DNA from: an uncultured Acidobacteriota bacterium
GTDB lineage: Bacteria; Acidobacteriota; Terriglobia; Terriglobales; Acidobacteriaceae
Direction: 5' to 3'
NCBI GenBank assembly: GCA_903832475.1
Contig: CAILBQ010000123.1
Location: forward strand, 1 to 10,612
DNA length: 10,612 bases
In this document: positions 1 to 5,844 of the stretch, piece by piece
Position numbering within the stretch: the stretch's first letter is position 1
Layout: the number at the start of each line of letters is the position of its first letter
Translations under genes and position numbers: made by a program
Notes under the pieces: model-generated
What the model saw: the letters and a program-made list of their open reading frames with translations, nothing else
Databases searched by the model: none
Told to the model about the DNA's origin: nothing

Positions 1-1082
1 ATGGTTTTTAGGTAGAAGGCGAGGTTGTGGATGGAGTTGAGGGTGCCGCCGAGGGGCTCGGCGGTTTGCATGAGGTGGCGGAGATAGGCGCGGCTGTAGC
101 GGCTGCAGGTGGGGCAGGAGCAATTGGGGTCGGGAGGGTTGGGGTCGTCGGCGAACTGCTTGTTCTTGATGTTCATGCGGGCCATGCCGGTGGAGGCGGG
201 GTCGGTGAAGAGGAGGCCGTGGCGGGCGGCGCGGGTGGGGATGACGCAATCCATCATGTCGACGCCCATGCGGGCGTATTCGACGATTTCGTCGGGGAAG
301 CCGACGCCCATGACGTAGCGGGGTTTGTCTTTGGGCAGCAGGGGGAGGACTTCGGCGATGACTTCGCGGGTGAGGTCGCGCGGCTCGCCGACGCTGAGGC
401 CGCCGATGGCGTAGCCGTCGAAGTTCATATCGACGAGGCGCTCGGCACTCTCGCGACGGAGGTGCGGGTACATGCCGCCTTGCACGATGCCGAAGAGGGA
501 CTGGGTCTGGCCGTTGAGCTCGTTGTGCCAGGGGACGAGGTGCTGGTGGGCGCGGAAGTGGGTGAGTGAGCGGGCGGCCCAGGCCATGGTGTAGCGGAGG
601 CTCTCGGCGGCGCGGGCTTCGTCGGCGGGGTACTCGGTGCATTCGTCGAAGGCCATGCAGATGTCGGCGCCGAGGGCGATCTGGACGTTCATGGAGTGTT
701 CGGGGGAGAACATGTGCTTGCTGCCGTCGAGGTGGGAACGGAACTCGACGCCGTGTTCGGTGAGCTTGCGGAGTTTGGAAAGAGAGAAGACCTGGAAGCC
801 GCCGGAGTCGGTGAGCATGGCGCGGGGCCAGCTGATGAATTTGTGGAGTCCGCCGAGGGAGCGGATGAGTTCGTGGCCGGGGCGGAGATAGAGGTGGTAG
901 GTGTTGCCGAGGATGATCTGTGCGCCAAGGTCTTCGAGGATGTTCTGGGGGACGGCCTTGACGGTGCCCTGAGTGCCGACGGGCATGAAGACGGGGGTTT
1001 CGACGGTGCGGTGTGGGAGGTGAATGCGAGCGCGGCGGGCACCGGATGGGGCGGTGGAGAGGAGTTCGAAGCGTAGGGGCAC
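1..1082 (-). CDS. tgt: Queuine/preQ1 tRNA-guanine transglycosylase (Tgt), 3'-truncated by window edge
   Basis: Tgt exchanges guanine-34 of GUN-anticodon tRNAs (Tyr, His, Asn, Asp) for the queuosine precursor preQ1 in the cytoplasm. About 360 codons are visible and the C-terminus lies beyond position 1. Family hallmarks are all present: TDSGGFQ with the general acid/base Asp at residue 92, GIVQGG and GGLSVGE (base-recognition loops), MMDCVIPTR with the nucleophile Asp at residue 278, and a zinc site made of C321, C323 and C326 (CxCxxC) plus H352 in SIHNLAFY. The spacing matches characterised bacterial enzymes. The start is a GTG (1082-1080) giving MPLRFELL, the usual Tgt N-terminus; an in-frame TAA lies four codons upstream, so no longer form is possible. 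There is no good Shine-Dalgarno sequence. The gene is divergent from the small basic-protein gene at 1203. Identification is essentially certain; only the start is less so. Confidence 0.97.
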   Translation of the reverse strand, partial: MPLRFELLSTAPSGARRARIHLPHRTVETPVFMPVGTQGTVKAVPQNILEDLGAQIILGNTYHLYLRPGHELIRSLGGLHKFISWPRAMLTDSGGFQVFSLSKLRKLTEHGVEFRSHLDGSKHMFSPEHSMNVQIALGADICMAFDECTEYPADEARAAESLRYTMAWAARSLTHFRAHQHLVPWHNELNGQTQSLFGIVQGGMYPHLRRESAERLVDMNFDGYAIGGLSVGEPRDLTREVIAEVLPLLPKDKPRYVMGVGFPDEIVEYARMGVDMMDCVIPTRAARHGLLFTDPASTGMARMNIKNKQFADDPNPPDPNCSCPTCSRYSRAYLRHLMQTAEPLGGTLNSIHNLAFYLKT

Positions 1083-1094
1083 GTCTTTATTTTA
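1083..1094 (-). promoter_or_regulatory. Candidate -10 box of tgt (possible leaderless transcript)
   Basis: On the minus strand the hexamer TAAAAT (1094-1089), one mismatch from TATAAT, is followed by six bases (AAAGAC) and then directly by the GTG start of tgt. This spacing would place the transcription start at or very near the start codon, which fits the absence of a Shine-Dalgarno sequence. I see no convincing -35 hexamer 16-18 bases upstream, so this remains a suggestion. Confidence 0.3.
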
Positions 1095-1152
1095 CGGGCC
1101 GGGGAGTAACCAGGGAGCGAGGGATGAGGGATAGGGACGTGGGGCGCTGGGA

Positions 1153-1202
1153 CTCGCGCCCTGTTGGTGAGATGAAAGCCTGGCTTTCACGAAGGGTGCG
1201 AG
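1153..1202. repeat. Nested inverted repeat, probable interspersed palindromic element
   Basis: The outer arms CTCGCGCCCT (1153-1162) and AGGGTGCGAG (1193-1202) pair at 9 of 10 positions. The inner arms TGAAAGCC (1173-1180) and GGCTTTCA (1182-1189) are a perfect 8-bp inverted repeat around one base. The structure is intergenic and ends immediately before the ATG at 1203. It looks like the short palindromic repeats scattered through Terriglobia genomes, but that comparison is from memory. It could also act as an mRNA hairpin at the 5' end of the small basic-protein gene. Confidence 0.6.
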
Positions 1203-1463
1203 ATGGCATCTGAGTTTTGCATGGCGACTGCGACGAAACATATCAGTGCAACGAAGAAGGCCGCGAAGAAGAGCGCGGCGAAGAAGAAGCCGGCGAAGAA
1301 ACCATCCAGCGAGCAGCATTGCTGGCCGGGGTTTGAGCCGACGCCGGGGAAGGCAGCGGGCGAGAAGGGGAGTTGCAAACCGAAGCCAGGGAAGCAGGGC
1401 AAGGGGGTTCGCAAGGCGGATCAGAAGGCTGCTGCGGCGAGCAAGCTGGAGAAGGCGCGGTGA
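1203..1463 (+). CDS. Small lysine-rich basic protein with CWPG...KGSC motif, function unknown
   Basis: This is an 86-residue, strongly basic protein of unrecognised function. Residues 12-33 are a Lys/Ala/Pro tract (TKKAAKKSAAKKKPAKK) like the tails of bacterial histone H1-like and AlgP-type DNA-binding proteins. Residues 39-61 hold a compact motif, HCWPGFEPTPGKAAGEKGSC followed by KPK, with C40 and C58 bracketing Pro-Gly and Lys-Gly-Ser elements. The C-terminus is again Lys/Ala-rich and helical-looking. The start at 1203 has AAGGG (1193-1196 plus the preceding A) six bases upstream; an alternative ATG at 1221 gives an 80-residue form beginning MATATKHIS. The skewed but coherent composition and the motif suggest a real gene rather than chance. 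A nucleic-acid-binding role is an inference from charge alone. It is convergent with the EAL gene and has hairpin elements on both sides. Confidence 0.7.
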   Translation: MASEFCMATATKHISATKKAAKKSAAKKKPAKKPSSEQHCWPGFEPTPGKAAGEKGSCKPKPGKQGKGVRKADQKAAAASKLEKAR

Positions 1464-1489
1464 ACCCGCGTTGTGCGGACGATGGAGGC

Positions 1490-1562
1490 GAGAAGGGTGC
1501 CTGAGCGGATGGGTCCTGGTGGAGGACCGCAGGTCCTACGGCTTCGCGCAGGATGACGGCGG
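1490..1562. repeat. Interspersed repeat-like element with alternating GGTCCT/AGGACC palindromes
   Basis: This intergenic stretch lies between two convergent genes. It contains GGTCCT (1512-1517), AGGACC (1523-1528) and GGTCCT (1532-1537), so the middle arm can pair with either outer arm, giving two mutually exclusive 6-bp stems. Read on the minus strand, GTCATCCTGCGCGAAGCCG followed by TAGGACCTGC resembles a short intergenic repeat (GTCATCCTGAGCGAAG...) that I recall being abundant in Terriglobia; I could not search for it. There is no T-run, so an intrinsic terminator is not evident, although a hairpin between convergent genes could still serve as one. Confidence 0.5.
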
Positions 1563-1595
1563 TGTGGGTGGGGATGTGCGCAGGCCAAAGCTGGG

Positions 1596-2780
1596 TCAGA
1601 TGCCTTCGTGGCGTTTGATCCAAGCGACGAGTTGATCGATGGGGAGGGGGCGGCTGAAGAGGTGGCCCTGGACGACGTCGCAGCCGATGGAGCGAAGAAA
1701 CTCGAGTTGCTCGATGGTCTCTACGCCTTCAGCGACAACGTTCATGCCGAGGTCATGGCCGATTTCGACGGTCTTTTGGACCATGACGCGATCGCTGTCA
1801 CTGGTGTGCATATTCTGCACGAAAGATTTGTCGATTTTCAGTTCGGTGGCGGGGACGAGGCGGAGTTGCTGCATCATGGCGTAGCCGGTGCCGAAGTCGT
1901 CGACGGATAGCTTCACTTCTTTCATGCGCAGACGAGTGAGGACGTCCAGCGTGCTGGACAATTCTTTGATGAGTCCACTTTCGGTGATTTCCAGAATGAT
2001 GTTGTGCGGGCTGACGTCGTGTTGACGGAGCAAGGCCATGAAGTAGTCCGTGAACTGGAGATCACGGAGAGAAAAGATGGATACGTTGAGGGATAGGACG
2101 GTGGGCGTTCCGTTCGGGGTGACGACCTGTTTGAACTCCTTGAGGCCGCATGTGGCGACGATCCAGCCAAGCTGGTCGATAAGGCCGAGGGTCTCCATGC
2201 GGCTGATGAAGAGGTCGGGAAAGATGAGGCCGCGATGGGGATGTTTCCAGCGCACCAAGGCCTCGATGCCGACGACGCGGTTGTTGGATAGCTGGACTTG
2301 CGGCTGGTAGTGGACGACGAATTGCTCCTGCACGATGGCATTGCGAAGCTCTTCGTCGGCAATGGGGATGTGGAGGACGGCGTGTTCGGAGCGTGGACTG
2401 CCTTCCGCAATCTGGCGATGGAGAACGGCTTCGAGCTGGTCGATGCGGAAAGGTTTGGAGAGATGTCCGACGACACTCAGTCCAAGCGAGCCGGCGAGTT
2501 GCTCGGCGCTTTCCAAGATACGCTTGCCGACGCCGCTCATGAATATGATCGGTATACGGCAGCCCTGTTGCGCAAGCAATCGAAGGATTTCGATGCCATC
2601 CGTTTTGGGCATGATGAGATCGAGCATGATGAGGGTGACTTCCGGCGTTAGTTCGCGGAAGAAGGTACCTGGATCGCTGGTGGCGGAGCAGGGGATCCCC
2701 ATGGTGTTGGTGGCATCGCAAATCAAGCGGCCCAAGCTTTCCTCGTCATCGATTACGAGGATTCGTTGAGGTCTTGGCAT
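1596..2780 (-). CDS. REC-EAL response regulator, predicted c-di-GMP phosphodiesterase
   Basis: A 394-residue cytoplasmic response regulator that should hydrolyse cyclic di-GMP to pGpG under phosphorylation control. The receiver domain (about 5-122) has the acidic pair D11/D12, phospho-acceptor D54 (MLDLIMPKTDG), S82 and K109 before P110. The EAL domain (about 140-390) keeps every metal and catalytic signature I can check: EAL at 173-175, N232 in NVS, E264 and E267 (EITES), DDFGTG at 294-299, K315, E351/E354 (EGVET) and the late QGHLFSRP motif. No GGDEF domain is present. The REC-EAL order is that of PvrR-type regulators. It lies 79 bp downstream of the hybrid kinase gene on the same strand, so co-transcription and phosphorylation by that kinase are likely but inferred. 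The ribosome site before ATG 2780 is weak (GAAAG). Confidence 0.93.
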   Translation of the reverse strand: MPRPQRILVIDDEESLGRLICDATNTMGIPCSATSDPGTFFRELTPEVTLIMLDLIMPKTDGIEILRLLAQQGCRIPIIFMSGVGKRILESAEQLAGSLGLSVVGHLSKPFRIDQLEAVLHRQIAEGSPRSEHAVLHIPIADEELRNAIVQEQFVVHYQPQVQLSNNRVVGIEALVRWKHPHRGLIFPDLFISRMETLGLIDQLGWIVATCGLKEFKQVVTPNGTPTVLSLNVSIFSLRDLQFTDYFMALLRQHDVSPHNIILEITESGLIKELSSTLDVLTRLRMKEVKLSVDDFGTGYAMMQQLRLVPATELKIDKSFVQNMHTSDSDRVMVQKTVEIGHDLGMNVVAEGVETIEQLEFLRSIGCDVVQGHLFSRPLPIDQLVAWIKRHEGI

Positions 2781-2859
2781 TTTGGCTTTCGTGCTGGCTG
2801 TATGCGTCCGTCACAACCTGGTTAGGGATAGGGGCTCGGAAACGTTGCAGGAGGCGGGG

Positions 2860-5526
2860 TTACAGGCCGTCCATGGCCATCTGTACTGCTGCGTTGAACT
2901 CATCTCGCTGATAGGGTTTGTTTAAAAGAGGACCTTCGTGCAGCGAAATCTTATCGTTTGCGAGGGCCTCGGCGGGAAAGCCGGAGCAGTAGATGCAGCG
3001 GATGTTGGGCGAGATCTGGCGAGCCTTCTGGACGAGGGCGACGCCATTGATGTCGCCGCCGAGAATGACATCGGTGATGAGCAGGACGATGTCCGGCTGA
3101 TCGATGAGAAGCTGGATAGCTTCGGATCCGCTTCTTGCCTGAATAGTGTGAAAGCCTGACTCAACGAGATACGTGGATGCGATTTCGAGGAGTCCTTCTT
3201 CGTCGTCAACCACCAGGACTTTGGCTCCTTTGGAGCTTACGACGGGTAGGAGCGGCGGTTCCAAGAAAGCAGGCAGCGGCTGTACGGAGAAGGGGAAGTA
3301 GAGGGCGATGTTGGTACCGAATCCGACCTCACTGTAGATGCGCATTGCGCCACCGGATTGCTTGACGAAGCCATAAACCATGGCCAAGCCGAGGCCGGTT
3401 CCCTTGCCGCGTGCCTTGGTGCTGAAGAAGGGCTCAGTGGCGCGAGCGACGGTTTCGGGTGTCATGCCGGTGCCGGTGTCGGAGATAGAAAGGCGGGCAT
3501 AGGTTCCGGCAGGAAGCTCTCCGGCCAGGACGGAGGGGTGAGAGTCCTGGAGGGTGCGGCGGCTGGTGGTGATGGAGAGAGAGCCCCCGTCGGGCATAGC
3601 GTCGCGGGCGTTGACCATAAGATTCAAGACAGCGCTTTCCAGCCGGTTGACATCGACCAATACAGGTTGTAACTCCGAGTCCAGGTTCGCAGTAACTCGG
3701 ATGGTAGCACCTAAAGCTCGGCCGGCTAACTCTAGCACATTGCTGATGCATTGTCCGAGGTGGGCGGGGCGGGCGCGGAGCTCTTCATGGGAAGCGAAGG
3801 TGAGGAGGCGGCGGGTGAGGTCGGCGCCGCGGGTAGCGGCTTCCTGAGCGCTGCGCACGCGCCTCATGAGGAGCGGCTGGTCCGGCACCATGCGTTCGAG
3901 GAGATCGAGATTGCCGAGAATGACGCCGAGCAGGTTGTTGAAGTCATGGGCGATTCCGCCGGTGAGCTGGCCGACGGCTTCCAGCTTTTGTGCCTGATGA
4001 AGCTGCTGTTCGAGGAGCCGTTTTTCGGTGATATCGCGGGCTATCTTGGAAGCGCCGATGACTTTGCCGGCCGGGTCACGGATGGGGGAGATGGTGAGGG
4101 AGACCTGGATGAGCTTGCCGGCCCGGGTGCGGCGGACGGTTTCAAAGTGGTCGACGGTTTCTCCGTTGAGCAGGCGGAGGAGGATGGCGTCTTCTTCCTG
4201 TTGGCGACCGTCGGGGAGAAGTTTGCGGATGGATTGGCCGATCATCTCGGCCTGGGAATAGCCGAAGATGCGCTCGGCGCTCTTGTTCCAACTGGTGATG
4301 GTTCCGGTGGCATCTTTGCCGATGATGGCGTCGTCAGAGGATTCGACGATGGCGGCGAGGCGATCGCGAGCCTGGTCGGTGAGCCAACGCTGGGTGGTGT
4401 CGCGGTAGGTGACGAGGGCGTGGAATTCGCTGTTGTTGTGACGAGGGATGAGGGATGAGCTGATTTCGCGGGTGCCCATGGCGCCGGTTTCGCGGTCCCG
4501 GTATACGACGGTGCAGTCCTGGACGAATTCGCCGCGTCGGGCCTTGGCGCTGGGCCAGTCCTGAGGGGAAAGCAGATTCCCGGCGAGATCGAAGGCTTCG
4601 AATCGGCTGACAATGGTGGAGTAGGAATGCTCGTTCTCAGGGAGAGAGAGGAGGCGGGTGGCGGCTTTGTTGCGGAGGATGACTTCGCCGGCGGCATCGA
4701 TGACGACGAGGCCTTCGGACATGTTGTCGAAGATGGTTTGCATGAGCAGCTGGTTCTCGGCGATCTGCTGCTCCTGGAAAGTAAAAGCGCGGTTGAGGCT
4801 GGCGCTGAGAAAGACGATGAGCAGGAGGATGAGTGTCACGAGGGCAATGCTGAGGACGGCAATCGTCGAGACGCGCACGGCGTGGGTAAAGGCGGCGGGT
4901 GAGGCGGTCATGGGCATAAAGCGGACAGCGGCCATGCCGAGGTAGTGCATGGAAGAGATGGCGAGTCCCATGAGGAGGGCGGCGGAGGCTTTGCGCCATC
5001 CGGCGGATGGGATGCGATTGCGCAGGGCGTAAGCGGTGTAGAGGGCGGAAGTGGCGATGAGAATGGCGTCGACGATGGAAAGCGTGACGAGCGGCGTGGA
5101 ATAGACGCACATGGCGTTGAGGCGCATGGCGTCCATGCCGAGGTAATGCATCGCTGCGATGCCGGAGCCGACGGAGCAGCCGGCGAAGAGGATGGGCGGA
5201 CTGCGAAGACCGGGGCGGGAGATGGTGAAGAGAGCGATTCCGGAGGCAATGACGGCAACGACGAAGGAAAGGAGGACGGTAGGCCAATCGTAAAAAACGG
5301 GGATGGGTAGCCTGAAGGCCTCCATGCCGATGTAGTGCATGGCCCAGATTCCGGAGCCCAGCGCGACAGAGCCGCCGAGAAGCCACATCCGCCGGGTAGG
5401 GCCGCGAATGATATGGAGGTTGGTGGCCAGGTCCAGGGAGGCGTAAGCGGCAAGGACGGCGATGGCGACAGACAAGCAGACGAGTGCCGGTTGGTAGGAA
5501 CCCGTCAATGCAATATTTGCGGTCAT
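2860..5526 (-). CDS. MHYT-PAS-PAS hybrid sensor histidine kinase
   Basis: An 888-residue inner-membrane hybrid kinase. The N-terminal MHYT sensor (about 10-248) shows seven hydrophobic segments with three diagnostic motifs, AMHYIGM, AMHYLGM and SMHYLGM (MHY at 63-65, 126-128, 193-195). MHYT domains are proposed to bind copper and sense a diatomic gas such as O2, CO or NO. Two PAS domains follow (about 262-380 and 390-500). The second has the SSDDAIIGKD...WNKSAERIFGY signature but no clear FixL-type haem histidine. The HisKA H-box is GGIAHDFNN with H527. The ATPase domain has the N-box with N639 (VNARDAMPDGG), DTGTGM, EPFFSTK and GTGLGLAMVYGF. A C-terminal receiver (about 765-885) has VVDDEE, phospho-acceptor D819 and NKP. 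No Hpt domain is present. The next gene downstream encodes a REC-EAL protein, its likely output partner. The start ATG (5526-5524) has only a weak ribosome site. Confidence 0.95.
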   Translation of the reverse strand: MTANIALTGSYQPALVCLSVAIAVLAAYASLDLATNLHIIRGPTRRMWLLGGSVALGSGIWAMHYIGMEAFRLPIPVFYDWPTVLLSFVVAVIASGIALFTISRPGLRSPPILFAGCSVGSGIAAMHYLGMDAMRLNAMCVYSTPLVTLSIVDAILIATSALYTAYALRNRIPSAGWRKASAALLMGLAISSMHYLGMAAVRFMPMTASPAAFTHAVRVSTIAVLSIALVTLILLLIVFLSASLNRAFTFQEQQIAENQLLMQTIFDNMSEGLVVIDAAGEVILRNKAATRLLSLPENEHSYSTIVSRFEAFDLAGNLLSPQDWPSAKARRGEFVQDCTVVYRDRETGAMGTREISSSLIPRHNNSEFHALVTYRDTTQRWLTDQARDRLAAIVESSDDAIIGKDATGTITSWNKSAERIFGYSQAEMIGQSIRKLLPDGRQQEEDAILLRLLNGETVDHFETVRRTRAGKLIQVSLTISPIRDPAGKVIGASKIARDITEKRLLEQQLHQAQKLEAVGQLTGGIAHDFNNLLGVILGNLDLLERMVPDQPLLMRRVRSAQEAATRGADLTRRLLTFASHEELRARPAHLGQCISNVLELAGRALGATIRVTANLDSELQPVLVDVNRLESAVLNLMVNARDAMPDGGSLSITTSRRTLQDSHPSVLAGELPAGTYARLSISDTGTGMTPETVARATEPFFSTKARGKGTGLGLAMVYGFVKQSGGAMRIYSEVGFGTNIALYFPFSVQPLPAFLEPPLLPVVSSKGAKVLVVDDEEGLLEIASTYLVESGFHTIQARSGSEAIQLLIDQPDIVLLITDVILGGDINGVALVQKARQISPNIRCIYCSGFPAEALANDKISLHEGPLLNKPYQRDEFNAAVQMAMDGL

Positions 5527-5560
5527 GGGCCCACTAGCGCGACGAACTTTCAGCCGCTGG

Positions 5561-5588
5561 GAAGCGCGGCTTACTTGGCGAGCGCTTC
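5561..5588. repeat. 7-bp inverted repeat in kinase leader
   Basis: GAAGCGC (5561-5567) and GCGCTTC (5582-5588) are perfect inverted arms separated by 14 bases, located 35-62 bases upstream of the kinase start codon. It could be a leader hairpin or a regulator site; with arms this short in GC-rich DNA, chance is also possible. Confidence 0.35.
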
Positions 5589-5605
5589 AAAGAGGAAAAC
5601 AATAG

Positions 5606-5652
5606 CACGAAATGTTTCGCGTGACTTGCATTTCGTGAACAGTCGTTCACGA
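5606..5652. promoter_or_regulatory. Overlapping inverted repeats, candidate operator of the kinase operon
   Basis: Two perfect inverted repeats share a half-site. The first has arms CACGAAATG (5606-5614) and CATTTCGTG (5629-5637), 9 bp each with 14 bases between. The second has arms TCGTGAAC (5633-5640) and GTTCACGA (5645-5652), 8 bp each around AGTC, a compact 20-bp palindrome of the size bound by dimeric repressors. A further related half, TTTCGCGTGAC, lies at 5615-5625. The cluster is 80-126 bases upstream of the kinase start, where a promoter is expected. The core GAAC-N4-GTTC also occurs in Gram-positive-type LexA boxes, but the flanking bases do not match that consensus well. The regulator is unknown. 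Confidence 0.5.
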
Positions 5653-5800
5653 TTGTGGCGATATCATATCAAAAACCAAGGGATGTGCCTAGGTGAATTG
5701 CCGGATGCGGGAGCTGGTGATTTTCAGGTGGGCTGGTGGGATTGGCTGGGGATCGAAAAGTGTAGCACCCGTGCAGTGCGTGGAGGGGGAACACAATTTC

Positions 5801-5830
5801 TCCCACCCATGCTGCGCATGGATGGGGCAC
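5801..5830. repeat. Palindromic interspersed repeat, copy 1 (possible terminator of the glycosidase gene)
   Basis: CCATGC (5807-5812) and GCATGG (5816-5821) form a perfect stem around TGC. It is extended past one C/A mismatch by CCCA (5802-5805) and TGGG (5823-5826), giving ten pairs. The frame TCCCA...TGGGGCAC is shared with the palindrome at 8217-8247, which indicates one repeat family. On the minus strand it lies about 15 bases beyond the glycosidase stop codon and could stop transcription, although no T-run follows. Confidence 0.55.
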
Positions 5831-5844
5831 AGAGATTTATGGGG

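Larger units (their letters stand above)
5527..5844. other. 318-bp intergenic region upstream of the kinase, downstream of the glycosidase
   Basis: I see no convincing gene here: the reading frames are short, lack ribosome sites and overlap repeats. The kinase-proximal half (5561-5690) is less GC-rich and holds the inverted repeats listed separately, so the kinase promoter most likely sits there; GATATGATATC at 5659-5672 is the most AT-rich patch but I cannot assign -35/-10 boxes with confidence. The part from about 5690 to 5800 shows nothing I recognise. The palindromic repeat at 5801-5830 lies near the end of the glycosidase gene. Confidence 0.6.

Noticed and set aside
27..569. Plus-strand open frame of 180 codons opposite tgt
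   Set aside because: It is Ala/Gly/Val-rich antisense sequence. The minus-strand frame encodes all Tgt catalytic and zinc residues.
1118..1132. The 15-mer CGAGGGATGAGGGAT occurs here and again at 4442-4456 inside the kinase gene
   Set aside because: It is a simple purine-rich tandem with no structure; one copy is coding sequence, so coincidence or simple-sequence bias is the likeliest explanation.
3751..4458. Plus-strand open frame of 235 codons opposite the kinase gene
   Set aside because: It is acidic, low-complexity sequence antisense to the unmistakable PAS/HisKA coding region, so it is a shadow frame.
5635..5651. LexA/SOS box (GAAC-N4-GTTC core)
   Set aside because: Only the core fits. 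The flanking positions and central R/Y pattern deviate from the Gram-positive consensus, and the gene downstream is not a DNA-damage gene.
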